From: Sphingobium sp. AP50
GTDB lineage: Bacteria; Pseudomonadota; Alphaproteobacteria; Sphingomonadales; Sphingomonadaceae
Assembly: GCF_900109095.1 (NCBI RefSeq)
Contig: NZ_FNYZ01000011.1
Location: 1 to 64,000 of the forward strand
Length of the DNA stretch: 64,000 nucleotides
Direction: 5' to 3'
Position 1 is the first letter of the stretch, and the number at the start of each line of letters is the position of its first letter. The position numbers and the translations under genes are program-made. The notes beneath the pieces were generated by a model. That model did not search any database and was not told where the DNA came from. It saw only the letters and a program-made list of their open reading frames with translations. This document shows positions 48,474 through 57,054 of this stretch, piece after piece.

Positions 48474-49187
48474 TCAGGACCGCCCGCTATCCTTCCGCGC
48501 CAGCCGCTGCCCCGTCACCAGCGTCTGCAACACGAACAGCACGATCAGGATCGCGCCCACGCCGCCCACAAAAATGTCGAAGCCTGACCATAGGCCGAAC
48601 AACCCCGGCCCCGTACCCAGCACCATCATCATCACCGTCAGCGCGATCAGCACCAGCCGCAATTCGGTCGGCCCCGCTGACAGATAAGACAGCTTGAACT
48701 CGCCGATGACCCGCGCCGACAGATAGGCGTGGATCGACAGCAGCAGATAGCCCGCCAGCGTGATCAGCGCGACGTCCATCGTCACGAACGGGCTGAGGCC
48801 GATGCCTGCCAAAATCAGCAGAGTGGCCAGCCCATCGCAGCTATGATCGATGAAATAGCCATAGGATGGCCGCTCGACATGGCGGAAGCGCGCCAGACTG
48901 CCGTCCATCGAGTCCCCGAACCACTGCACCACATAGCCCATGATCGACAGCAGCAGCCAGGCCGGCCCGATATTGCTGGCGACATAGCCCACAAAGATCA
49001 TCAGCGCGCCGACCATGCCGGTGCTGGTCAGCACATCGGGCGTGACCCAGGCCGGCATGCGGGCGCACAGCCAGTTGAGCAGGCGTCGTTCGCTGGCCGC
49101 CAGCCAGTTCTGCTGGATGCGGTCCAGCTTGCCCGTCGCTGGCTGGTTCGTGGCCGCCTGATTTGGGGAGGGTCTTTGAATTGTCAT
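48474..49187 (-). CDS. CDP-alcohol phosphatidyltransferase family membrane protein
   Basis: A 237-residue integral membrane enzyme of the CDP-alcohol phosphatidyltransferase family. The signature DSMDGSLARF, then GYFIDHSCD, matches D-x2-DG-x2-AR-x9-G-x3-D-x3-D, with all three metal-binding Asp. About five or six membrane segments follow. The alcohol acceptor cannot be told. I start at 49187 (MTIQRPSP); an ATG 9 codons upstream (49214) is possible. It is divergent from the first YceI gene. Confidence 0.85.
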   Translation of the reverse strand: MTIQRPSPNQAATNQPATGKLDRIQQNWLAASERRLLNWLCARMPAWVTPDVLTSTGMVGALMIFVGYVASNIGPAWLLLSIMGYVVQWFGDSMDGSLARFRHVERPSYGYFIDHSCDGLATLLILAGIGLSPFVTMDVALITLAGYLLLSIHAYLSARVIGEFKLSYLSAGPTELRLVLIALTVMMMVLGTGPGLFGLWSGFDIFVGGVGAILIVLFVLQTLVTGQRLARKDSGRS

Positions 49188-49398
49188 AATGTCCCATGGA
49201 GAAATGTGCGCCATCGGGCAAGCGATACCAGTGGCAGCACGCCCGCCAGACCGTCCGGACGCATCGATTTCCAGACGGAAATCCCATAAAACCGGTTCGT
49301 TACGGGGAACGATCCGTTTCCGGTTACGGCTATGGCGCTTGTCGAGCGCGCGGCTTATTCTCACCGCATCCCTTGAGCGTTTGTGGAGTCCTTTTTTC

Positions 49399-50016
49399 AT
49401 GCGTAAGTTTCTGATCCCCGCCGCCGCCCTGATCGCTATCGCCGGCGGCACCGTCGTCATCGCACAGGCCCCCGCCTCTGCGCCGGGCACCAAGGATGTC
49501 GCCAAGGTCACGGGCGGCACCTACACCGTCGACGGCGGCCATACGCAGGTGTTGTTCGCCTATGACCATATGGGCTTCACCAACAATATGGGCATCTTCG
49601 CCCAGCCGACCGGCACGCTGACGCTGGACAAGGCCAATCTTTCCGCGTCGAAGGTCAGCATCGAACTGCCGATCGCGGGCCTCAAGACCGGCATCCCCGC
49701 GCTCGACGAACATCTGTTGAAGCCCGACTTCTTCGATGGCGCCAAATTCCCGACCGCAACCTTCGTGTCGACCGCCGTCAAGGCTGAAGGCACCAGCGCC
49801 ACCATCACCGGCAATCTGACGATCAAGGGCGTGACCAAGCCGGTAACGCTGGACGCCGAATTTTACGGCGCTGGCGCCAATCCGATGAACAAGAAGGAAA
49901 ATGTCGGCTTCGTCGCGACCGGTTCGATCAAGCGCAGCGAATTCGGCATGGGCGGCTATGTCCCCGTCGTGGGCGACACCGTCGAACTGAAGATCATCGC
50001 CGGCTTCCAGAAGTAA
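49399..50016 (+). CDS. YceI family exported protein
   Basis: A 205-residue periplasmic lipocalin-like protein. A signal peptide (RKFLIPAAALIAIAGGTVVI) precedes the YceI barrel: YTVDGGHTQVLFAYDHMGFT, then SASKVSIELPIAGLKTGI, and GNLTIKGVTKPVTLDAEFY. Family members bind isoprenoids such as polyprenyl chains. It is followed by a second YceI gene after 5 bases, so they form an operon. Confidence 0.93.
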   Translation: MRKFLIPAAALIAIAGGTVVIAQAPASAPGTKDVAKVTGGTYTVDGGHTQVLFAYDHMGFTNNMGIFAQPTGTLTLDKANLSASKVSIELPIAGLKTGIPALDEHLLKPDFFDGAKFPTATFVSTAVKAEGTSATITGNLTIKGVTKPVTLDAEFYGAGANPMNKKENVGFVATGSIKRSEFGMGGYVPVVGDTVELKIIAGFQK

Positions 50017-50021
50017 GCATC

Positions 50022-50669
50022 ATGCGCCGTCCGGCACGGCTTCTCCTGCTTTTGAGCGTGGGGATGCTTGTGCCGGCGGCATCGGCCCAAGGGCCTGAAC
50101 ACAGGCCGGTATCGGGGCCTGAACAGCGGCCTGCGCAGGCGCCTGCGTCGCTCTATGCCCCCGGCCATTATCTGGTCGATAGTGCCGCGACGCGGGTCCA
50201 TTTTCATGTGAAGGCGCTGGTCGGCAGCTATGACGGCGATTTCGTCGCGCCGGAAGGTGCGGTGGTGATCACCCCAGAACATCCTGACCGCGCCAGCATC
50301 GACATTCAGTTCCCGGTCGACAAACTGACCACCGGCGACGCTTCGACCGACGCCATGCTGAAAGGCGACAGCTTCTTCGACGGCACGAAATTCCCGACCA
50401 TCCGCTTTTCCGCGCAGGACGCGCCACTGGCGACGCCCGATACGCCCACAGCCATTGCCGGCGAACTCACCATGCATGGGCAGACCCGCCCCGTCACCCT
50501 GTCCGTCCGTCTGGCCGGCGTTACCCCGGACGAAGCACCCGGCCTGTCGGTCCTGCATTTCACCGGCACGCTGTCGATCGAGCGCAGCCAGTTCGGCATG
50601 GGCTTTGGCCGTCCCTTCGTTTCCGACAAGGTCGACCTCAGCATCGACGCAATTTTCCATCGCTCCTGA
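50022..50669 (+). CDS. YceI family exported protein, second copy
   Basis: A 215-residue YceI protein with its own signal peptide (RLLLLLSVGMLVPAASAQ). The barrel reads HYLVDSAATRVHFHVKALVG and GELTMHGQTRPVTLSVRLAG. The N-terminus of the mature protein has a Pro/Gln-rich stretch not in the first copy. The two proteins differ widely, so an old duplication or separate origin is likely. The end, SQFGMGFGRPFVSDKVDLSI, is a family mark. Confidence 0.92.
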   Translation: MRRPARLLLLLSVGMLVPAASAQGPEHRPVSGPEQRPAQAPASLYAPGHYLVDSAATRVHFHVKALVGSYDGDFVAPEGAVVITPEHPDRASIDIQFPVDKLTTGDASTDAMLKGDSFFDGTKFPTIRFSAQDAPLATPDTPTAIAGELTMHGQTRPVTLSVRLAGVTPDEAPGLSVLHFTGTLSIERSQFGMGFGRPFVSDKVDLSIDAIFHRS

Positions 50670-50730
50670 TCGACGCTACGAAAGAAACGGCTTTACGGCC
50701 ACCCCTCCGCGCGTTTATGGGGGCAACATC

Positions 50731-50778
50731 ATGCAGCGCGTCAGCCTTCTTACCCTGCTACGACTTACACGCCCTTAG
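50731..50778 (+). CDS. leuL: Leu-rich leader peptide of leuA
   Basis: A 15-residue ORF, MQRVSLLTLLRLTRP, with five Leu (positions 6, 7, 9, 10, 12), 123 bases before leuA. GGGG lies 9 bases upstream. Its end overlaps the first of the hairpin arms that follow. The pattern is that of an attenuator leader peptide; the ribosome would stall at the Leu codons when charged tRNA-Leu is scarce. Confidence 0.75.
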   Translation: MQRVSLLTLLRLTRP

Positions 50779-50832
50779 GCGTGGCTTTTGTGCTGCCTTC
50801 CGGCTAAGGGCAGCGTTGATCCGCCTAAGGGC
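50771..50832 (+). promoter_or_regulatory. Attenuator-like hairpins before leuA
   Basis: GCCCTTAGGCG (50771-50781), which includes the leader stop codon, can pair with CGCCTAAGGGC (50822-50832) in 11 base pairs, or its first 8 bases with CTAAGGGC (50804-50811). Between them GCTGCC (50792-50797) pairs with GGCAGC (50809-50814). The pairings exclude each other, as in attenuators. No clear T-run follows, so control might act on translation or through Rho. Confidence 0.6.
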
Positions 50833-50901
50833 ATCCAGAACAGTCAAGTCGTACACCGGGAGCGCGCAATAGCGCCCCGTTGCAGGAAGTAGTTTGATCC
50901 C

Positions 50902-52575
50902 ATGATGCTGACCGATCCCTCGCAGAAATATCGCGCTTTCCCGCAGATCGATCTGCCCAATCGCCAATGGCCCTCCAACGTCATCACGAAGGCCCCTCGC
51001 TGGCTGTCGACCGACATGCGCGACGGCAACCAGTCGCTGATCGACCCGATGAACGCGGAAAAGAAGCGCCGCTTCTTCGACCTGCTGCTCAAGGTCGGCG
51101 TCAAGGAAATCGAAGTCGGCTTCCCCAGCGCCGGCGCGACCGAATTCGACTTCATCTCCGGTCTGGTCAAGACCGGCGCGATCCCAGACGACGTCATGCC
51201 GCAGGTGCTGACGCAGGCCCGCGCCGACCTGATCGCCACCACCTTCGAAAGCCTGCGCGGCGCGAAACAGGCGATCGTCCATGTCTACAACGCCATTTCG
51301 CCCGCATGGCGCAATATCGTGTTCCAGATGGAACGGCCGGAGATCAAGCAGATCGCCGTCAACGCCGCCAAGCTGCTACGCGATCATGCTGCGGCCCAGC
51401 CCGACACCGACTGGCATTTCGAATATTCGCCCGAAACCTTCTCGACCGCCGAGCTGGATTTCAGTCTGGAATGCTGTGAGGCAGTGATCGACATTCTCCA
51501 GCCGACGCCCGAACGTCCGCTGATCCTGAACCTGCCCGCCACCGTCGAGTGCGCGACGGCCAATATCTATGCCGACCAGATCGAATGGATTTGCCGCAAT
51601 ATCAGCAAGCGCGACAGCGTGGTGATCTCGCTGCACACCCATAATGACCGTGGCACCGGCGTCGCCGCTGCCGAACTGGGCATCATGGCCGGCGCCGACC
51701 GCGTCGAAGGCTGCCTGTTCGGCAATGGCGAACGCACCGGCAATTGCGATCTGGTGACGGTCGCGCTGAATATGTACACGCAGGGCATCAATCCCGGCCT
51801 GGACTTCAGCGATATCGACGAAGTCATCCAGACGGTCGAATATTGCAACCAGTTGCCGGTCCATCCGCGCCATCCCTATGCCGGCGAACTGGTGTTCACC
51901 GCCTTCTCCGGCAGTCATCAGGACGCGATCAAGAAGGGCTTTGCCGCGCAGGAAGCGCGCAACGACCTGATCTGGAACGTCCCCTATCTGCCGATCGATC
52001 CCAAGGATCTGGGCCGCGACTATGAAGCGGTGATCCGCGTCAATTCGCAATCGGGCAAGGGCGGCGTCGCCTGGGTGCTGCAACAGGACAAGGGCTATAA
52101 GCTGCCCAAGAAGATGCAGGCCGACTTCTCGAAGGTGGTGCAGGCACTGGCCGACGGCTCCAGCCGCGAACTCAACGCCGCCGACATTTCGGCCGCCTTC
52201 GACGACCATTATCACCAGACCGGTGAGCAGCCCTATGCGCTGATCGACTATCATGAAAGCGGCGCGGCGGGCGACCGCATCTTCACTGGCAAGATCGGCT
52301 ATGAAGGCGGCGAACGGAGCATTTCCGGGCGCGGCAACGGCCTGCTCTCCTCGGTGCTGGCCGCCCTGCGCGACGAACTGGGCGTGGCGCTGGAAATCGC
52401 CGACTATAGCGAACATGCGATCGGCGCAGGCAGCGACGTGAATGCCGCCGCCTATGTCGAATGCCGCACGCCCGACGGCCGCACTGTCTTCGGCGTCGGC
52501 ACCGACAGCGACGTCGCGACCGCATCGGTCAAGGCCGTGCTGTCGGCCGCCAACGGGATCGCGGTGCGGGGTTAA
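50902..52575 (+). CDS. leuA: 2-isopropylmalate synthase
   Basis: A 557-residue type 2 LeuA that condenses 2-oxoisovalerate with acetyl-CoA, the first step of leucine synthesis. It has the [20 protein letters not shown] start of the HMGL barrel, the metal-binding [20 protein letters not shown], and [18 protein letters not shown]. The C-terminal LeuA dimer domain (from about residue 440) would bind leucine for feedback. ATG at 50902 or 50905 are both possible starts. A Leu-rich leader precedes it. Confidence 0.96.
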   Translation: MMLTDPSQKYRAFPQIDLPNRQWPSNVITKAPRWLSTDMRDGNQSLIDPMNAEKKRRFFDLLLKVGVKEIEVGFPSAGATEFDFISGLVKTGAIPDDVMPQVLTQARADLIATTFESLRGAKQAIVHVYNAISPAWRNIVFQMERPEIKQIAVNAAKLLRDHAAAQPDTDWHFEYSPETFSTAELDFSLECCEAVIDILQPTPERPLILNLPATVECATANIYADQIEWICRNISKRDSVVISLHTHNDRGTGVAAAELGIMAGADRVEGCLFGNGERTGNCDLVTVALNMYTQGINPGLDFSDIDEVIQTVEYCNQLPVHPRHPYAGELVFTAFSGSHQDAIKKGFAAQEARNDLIWNVPYLPIDPKDLGRDYEAVIRVNSQSGKGGVAWVLQQDKGYKLPKKMQADFSKVVQALADGSSRELNAADISAAFDDHYHQTGEQPYALIDYHESGAAGDRIFTGKIGYEGGERSISGRGNGLLSSVLAALRDELGVALEIADYSEHAIGAGSDVNAAAYVECRTPDGRTVFGVGTDSDVATASVKAVLSAANGIAVRG

Positions 52576-52595
52576 ATCCCGGCCCCAAAAACTAC

Positions 52596-52686
52596 CGTCA
52601 TTCCCGCGAAAGCGGGAACCCATCTCCTGACCTTCCCGTCAAGATCGACTTTCGGGAGATGGGTCCCCGCTTTCGCGGGGATGACG
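52596..52686. repeat. Long inverted repeat between leuA and M20 peptidase
   Basis: Arms CGTCATTCCCGCGAAAGCGG and CCGCTTTCGCGGGGATGACG, extending inward through ACCCATCTCC and GGAGATGGGT, about 30 of 32 positions paired. It lies between convergent genes and may act as a transcription barrier in both directions. Confidence 0.8.
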
Positions 52687-52704
52687 AGATTTTGAAGATA
52701 AGAT

Positions 52705-54072
52705 CTACTTCGCCAGCGCCCGGACCACCCGGTCCCACTGCTCCAGCGATTCCGCGATGCCCGCCACCGGCACCCGCTCGTTCAAGCCATGGGCAAAGCC
52801 GTCCTCCGCCTTCATGAACAGGCTGGACACGCCATAGCTCGGCACGCCCAAAGCCCGGAAATAGAGGCTGTCGGTCGCGCCGGCCGACATGCCCGGCATC
52901 ACCGTCACCCCCGGCGCGCGCGCGGTGACGGCGTCCTTCACCGCCTTCATCACGTCTGCCCGCAACGGCGATGCATCGCTGGCCAGCGGATCGCCCAGCG
53001 TCTTCACCGTGGCGCTGGGATCATTCACCACCTTCACCAGTTGCGCCTTCACCTGATCGATCGTCACGCCAGGGAAGATGCGGCAATTGACGTCCACCTT
53101 AGCACTTTGCGGCAAAGCATTCAGCGCATGCCCCGCCTGCACCATCGTCGCGACGCAGGTGGTGCGCACCTGCCCGATAAATTCCGGCCGGCTCGACAGC
53201 AGTTCCGCCGCATCCGCATCGCCTGTCTCCGCATAGCGCCGCATCGCCTGCCCCACCTCGCCGCCGATCCGGTCGGCCGACAGCGCCAGCGACGCCTTCG
53301 TCAGTTCATTGCGCATCGGCGGAAACTGATACGCCGCAATCGCGTCGATCGCCTTCGCCATGCGATAGATCGGATTGCCCGGCGTCGGTGCGCTCGAATG
53401 GCCACCCGCATCGGTGAAGGCGAATTCATAATCGGCATAGCTCTTCTCGCCCGCCTGCAACTGATACAGCACCGGCTTGCCCTCATCATTCAGCAACCCG
53501 CCGCCGCCATCGCCATTCAGAAGCAATTCCAGATCCTTATATTGCTGCGACAGCGCCTTGGTCGTCACCATGTCGGTTTCCTCATCGCCCGACAGCAGCA
53601 ATATGGTGGTGCGGCGCGGCTTCCACCCTTCCTTCTTCAACTGCGCCATGGTCGCGACCATCATCGCGACGTCATATTTATTATCCTCCGACCCGCGCCC
53701 GAAAATATAGCCATTTTCTTCCACCGGCACGAAGGGATCGCGGGTCCAGTCCGCCCGGTTTGCCGCCACCACATCCATATGGCCGATCAGCGCCATGGGC
53801 TTGAGCTTCGGGTCGCTCCCCCGGATTGTCGCCGCCAGCGTCGCCGTCTCGCCCATCGGCGTGATCACGATATCCGCGTCGGCAAAGCCGGCCGCCTTCA
53901 GCACCGACGCATAATAGGCCGCCAATTTGGGCACATTGCCTTCACCCTGCACCGTCTTCACCGCGATGGAGCGCATCAATATATCCTTGGCCGCGCCCGC
54001 ATCGGCCGCCGCAAAAGCCCCCTGCGGCACGGCCAGCAAAACAGCCCCCAGAAACACGCCCCGCATCACCAT
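52705..54072 (-). CDS. Exported M20 family metallopeptidase
   Basis: A 455-residue zinc peptidase. A signal peptide (FLGAVLLAVPQGAFAA) precedes the M20 fold with ALIGHMDVVAA, GRGSEDNKYDVAMM, LLSGDEETDM and a dimer-type insertion (LNGDGGGGLLNDEGKPVLYQ and following). The catalytic Glu in GDEET and the metal ligands are present. AAGGAG lies 9 bases before the ATG at 54072. It is probably a periplasmic aminopeptidase or carboxypeptidase; the substrate is unknown. Confidence 0.93.
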   Translation of the reverse strand: MVMRGVFLGAVLLAVPQGAFAAADAGAAKDILMRSIAVKTVQGEGNVPKLAAYYASVLKAAGFADADIVITPMGETATLAATIRGSDPKLKPMALIGHMDVVAANRADWTRDPFVPVEENGYIFGRGSEDNKYDVAMMVATMAQLKKEGWKPRRTTILLLSGDEETDMVTTKALSQQYKDLELLLNGDGGGGLLNDEGKPVLYQLQAGEKSYADYEFAFTDAGGHSSAPTPGNPIYRMAKAIDAIAAYQFPPMRNELTKASLALSADRIGGEVGQAMRRYAETGDADAAELLSSRPEFIGQVRTTCVATMVQAGHALNALPQSAKVDVNCRIFPGVTIDQVKAQLVKVVNDPSATVKTLGDPLASDASPLRADVMKAVKDAVTARAPGVTVMPGMSAGATDSLYFRALGVPSYGVSSLFMKAEDGFAHGLNERVPVAGIAESLEQWDRVVRALAK

Positions 54073-54198
54073 ATATTTGCACTCCTTGATGGACCGATAC
54101 CGTATCTGTGGCATAGCGGATCGACCGGGCCAATGCGTTTGGCCCTGTCCCGCGGAAAGAGGGCCACCTTATCCGCGCGAAAAGCGTGACCCGTCATT

Positions 54199-54267
54199 CG
54201 TCATTGCGAGCGCAGCGAAGCAATCCACGGCGCATCACTGGATTGCTTCGCTGCGCTCGCAATGACG
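54199..54267. repeat. 69-bp inverted repeat, copy 2
   Basis: Arms CGTCATTGCGAGCGCAGCGA and TCGCTGCGCTCGCAATGACG, the same as at 11833-11902, with a different loop (CGGCGCATCAC). It lies in the 290-base gap 54073-54362 between the M20 peptidase and the symporter; the rest of this gap holds no gene. Confidence 0.9.
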
Positions 54268-54362
54268 ATCAAAGGCGATCCCTTCGTCCATTAAAGAATT
54301 GCTTGCGCGCAATCGGACCGCAGACATCCGATATGGCAGCCATTCGCCCAGAGGAAAGACAG

Positions 54363-55664
54363 ATGGCCCTCCATTATCGCAGTTTCGGATTTCAGGTTCT
54401 GGTCGGCATGGCCGTGGGGCTGGTGCTCGGCCTCGTCGCACGTCAGATCGGCACGGGTCCGGATGGCGATCTCAACTGGCTGGCGACCGCGCTCAAGACC
54501 ACGGGGTCGATCTTCGTCTCCCTGCTGAAGGCGATCGTGCCGCCGCTCGTCTTCGCCGCCATCGTCGCGTCGATCGCCAATCTGCGCGCGCTGGACAATG
54601 CCGCGCGCCTCGCCGGGCAAACCCTCCTCTGGTTCGCCATCACCGCCCTGATCGCGGTCGCCATCGGCATCTCCATCGGCGTCATCGTCCAGCCGGGCAT
54701 CGGCCTCAGTAGCGCGGCACTGGCCCCCACCCAGCCGGATTCGGTCGGCGGCTGGCTTGATTTCCTCAAAGGCCTGGTCCCCGGCAACAGCCTGGCTCTG
54801 TCGGCCGGCACGAAGATCACGGACGGATCGGCCACCACCACCCTGTCCTTCAACATACTGCAATTGCTGGTCATTTCGATCGCCGTCGGCCTCGCCACAC
54901 TCAAGGTCGGGGAAAAGGCTGATGCCTTTCTCGCCTTCGTCCGCTCGCTGCTCGCGGTCGTGCGCGCCATTTTAGGCTGGGTCATCCGCCTGACGCCTAT
55001 CGGTTCGGCCGCGCTGATCGGCACCGCCGTCGCCACCTATGGCTGGAGCGCGCTGGCGCAACTCGGCACCTTCACCGCCGCCATCTATCTCGGCCTCGCG
55101 CTGGTGCTGCTGGTCGTCTACCCGACATTGCTGATCGCCAATGGCCTCAAGCCCGGCCCCTTCTTCGCCAAGGCGTGGCCTGCCATCCAGCTCGCCTTCG
55201 TCTCGCGCTCGTCGGTCGGCACCCTGCCGGTCACCGAAGCCGTGACCGAGCGCCTTGGCGTCGACAAGGGTTATGCCGCCTTCGCCATCCCGCTGGCCTC
55301 CACCACCAAGATGGACGGCTGCGCCTCCATCTATCCCGCGCTGGCGGCGATCTTCGTCGCGGGCTTCTACGGCATCCCGCTCCATTTCATCGACTATGCG
55401 CTGATCGTCTTCGTCTCGGTCATCGGATCGGCCGCCACCGCCGGCCTGACCGGCGCGATCGTGATGCTGACGCTGACCCTCTCGACCCTCGGCCTGCCAC
55501 TGGAAGGCGCCGGACTGCTGCTCGCCATAGACCCCATCCTCGACATGGGCCGCACGGCGGTCAACGTCGCGGGACAAGTGCTGGTCGGCGTGATCGTCGC
55601 CAAGCGCGAAGGGATATTGGACGAGAGCGCTTATTATGGCGAGGGGACGTTGGCGACGGCTTAG
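54363..55664 (+). CDS. Dicarboxylate/amino acid:cation symporter
   Basis: A 433-residue membrane transporter of the DAACS family (glutamate/aspartate or C4-dicarboxylate uptake with sodium or protons). About eight membrane segments and two re-entrant loops are seen, with FVSRSSVGTLPVTEAVTERL (hairpin 1 Ser-rich motif) and SVIGSAATAGLTGAIVMLTL (hairpin 2). The SRSSVGTLP motif suits aspartate/glutamate carriers, but sequence alone does not fix the substrate. I start at 54363, with GAGGAAAG upstream. A tail copy of the same type lies at 56843-56944. Confidence 0.92.
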   Translation: MALHYRSFGFQVLVGMAVGLVLGLVARQIGTGPDGDLNWLATALKTTGSIFVSLLKAIVPPLVFAAIVASIANLRALDNAARLAGQTLLWFAITALIAVAIGISIGVIVQPGIGLSSAALAPTQPDSVGGWLDFLKGLVPGNSLALSAGTKITDGSATTTLSFNILQLLVISIAVGLATLKVGEKADAFLAFVRSLLAVVRAILGWVIRLTPIGSAALIGTAVATYGWSALAQLGTFTAAIYLGLALVLLVVYPTLLIANGLKPGPFFAKAWPAIQLAFVSRSSVGTLPVTEAVTERLGVDKGYAAFAIPLASTTKMDGCASIYPALAAIFVAGFYGIPLHFIDYALIVFVSVIGSAATAGLTGAIVMLTLTLSTLGLPLEGAGLLLAIDPILDMGRTAVNVAGQVLVGVIVAKREGILDESAYYGEGTLATA

Positions 55665-55881
55665 AAGCGCTTCGCTCCCCCGGAACCTATCCCCGCCGAA
55701 AATAGGCGCAGCGTCCACAAGCCCTTGAAATACCCTGCCACTTTCGGGCGGCGATCGAAACCATAAGGTTCCGACCGTCGCCCGATCCACATTCATGCCT
55801 AACGACGTTGACCCGGAACGCCGTTACTTTCTACTGCGTTATGTGCATGTTTGACGAGAAGAGGGATCGGCAAAGGGCATT

Positions 55882-56832
55882 ATGACGTCTTATTACCAAG
55901 AAGCGCGAAGCGCTCTGGATTTTCTGGAACATCATCGGCTCGATCCATCCGTCAAAAATTACGATGTTGCGCTTCGCTATGTGATGGCCCCCGCATCCAA
56001 ATTGGCGCGCGACATTGATGACCTGACATCCGGTGGGCTGCGATTGACGGTGAATGCCATGATGATGCTGATGCAGCGTCATGGCACGGAAGATGCCAGC
56101 TTTGCGATCGACCATCGGGAACGCACCGTCGCACGCCAGGCCCAGGAACTGGGGACATTGACGTCCGACGCGCATGATCTTACCGAAGCGCTTGGTCGCG
56201 ATGTCGGCGAGATCGTGAACCAGCCCGACCGCTCCCTGATCAATACGGACAATCTCGTCACACGCCTGTCCGCGGCAGAGCGTGAACTCGCCGACCTGCG
56301 CGACGAATTCGTGGCGTTGCGCAATGCCGTCAACCTGCCCAGCCAGCCCCGCGCCGATCTCGGTCAGGATGAACTGACCAAGGCGCTGAACCAGACGGGT
56401 GCCTGGCGCATCCTCGAACCCCTTTTGAAAGAGGGACACAGCTATGTCCTGATCATGTTCATCATTGACGATCTGGTCAGCATCAATGCCAGATTTGGAC
56501 GGGATGTGGGCGATAATGTGCTCAATGCCTTCGCCGCGACCTTGCGACAGGAATTCCCCAACGAGGATTTGATCCGCTGGAACGGGAATGAATTTCTGAT
56601 CGTCGTCACCGATGCCTCGGCCATGGCCGCCCGCATACAGGCAGACGAAGCCTTGACCGCCTTTGCGGCGCGCCGCCTGCGACTGAGAGGGACCGGCGAA
56701 TGGATCGGCACCGTCACGGCATCGGCGGGCATCGTGACGAGCCGGGGCGAAGAGCCGGAAGCCATATTGGAAATGGCCCGGTCCAGCGCGCTTGCTGCGG
56801 CCGAACAGGGCGGCAACCGGACATTGGGATAG
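55882..56832 (+). CDS. Degenerate GGDEF-domain protein
   Basis: A 316-residue cytosolic protein. Residues about 60-150 are helical and partly coiled coil (LSAAERELADLRDEFVALRN). The C-terminal 130 residues resemble a GGDEF domain: DELTKALNQTGAWRILEPLL, then IDDLVSINARFGRDVGDNVL, then LIRWNGNEFLIVV in place of the GGDEF signature. The GGDEF loop reads NGNEF, so cyclic-di-GMP synthesis is unlikely. It could be a GTP or c-di-GMP sensor. It sits between the symporter and a second symporter tail. Confidence 0.8.
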   Translation: MTSYYQEARSALDFLEHHRLDPSVKNYDVALRYVMAPASKLARDIDDLTSGGLRLTVNAMMMLMQRHGTEDASFAIDHRERTVARQAQELGTLTSDAHDLTEALGRDVGEIVNQPDRSLINTDNLVTRLSAAERELADLRDEFVALRNAVNLPSQPRADLGQDELTKALNQTGAWRILEPLLKEGHSYVLIMFIIDDLVSINARFGRDVGDNVLNAFAATLRQEFPNEDLIRWNGNEFLIVVTDASAMAARIQADEALTAFAARRLRLRGTGEWIGTVTASAGIVTSRGEEPEAILEMARSSALAAAEQGGNRTLG

Positions 56833-56842
56833 AGGATAAGAC

Positions 56843-56944
56843 GGCGTCGCGGGACAGGTAATGGTCGGTGTGATCGTCGCCATGCGTGAGGGGATTTTGG
56901 ACGAGGGCGCTTATTATGAGACCGAGTCTCTCGCTGCCGCCTAG
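56843..56944 (+). pseudogene. C-terminal remnant of a second DAACS symporter
   Basis: 33 codons plus stop that match the end of the symporter gene at 54363-55664: VAGQVMVGVIVAMREGILDE here, VAGQVLVGVIVAKREGILDE there, 24 of 33 residues identical. The rest of the second copy is gone. It lies just after the GGDEF gene, so the symporter tail flanks that gene on both sides. The two tails differ too much for a very recent event. Confidence 0.75.
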
Positions 56945-56950
56945 CGAGCG

Positions 56951-56983
56951 CGGCAGTCCATAGGCTCCGCCTATGGACTGCCG
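56951..56983. repeat. Perfect 14-bp inverted repeat
   Basis: CGGCAGTCCATAGG-CTCCG-CCTATGGACTGCCG. It follows the symporter remnant by 6 bases and is followed by TTAAAT, so it may be a terminator of a lost gene or a repeat. It lies before the GH79-like gene. Confidence 0.7.
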
Positions 56984-57054
56984 TTAAATCGATATTTGAC
57001 CAGATCGGTGTCTCTCGCGACATCCCTGACCTAAGAGATTGAGGAGAGGGATGA

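Noticed and set aside
50455..50778. A 107-codon frame across the second YceI gene that includes the leader peptide
   Set aside because: Most of it is a shadow of the YceI gene. Only the last 15 codons, with the Leu run and a ribosome-binding site, make sense as a separate ORF.
52596..52686. Small RNA gene from the long inverted repeat
   Set aside because: The sequence matches a dispersed repeat in style and lies between convergent genes; nothing suggests its own promoter.
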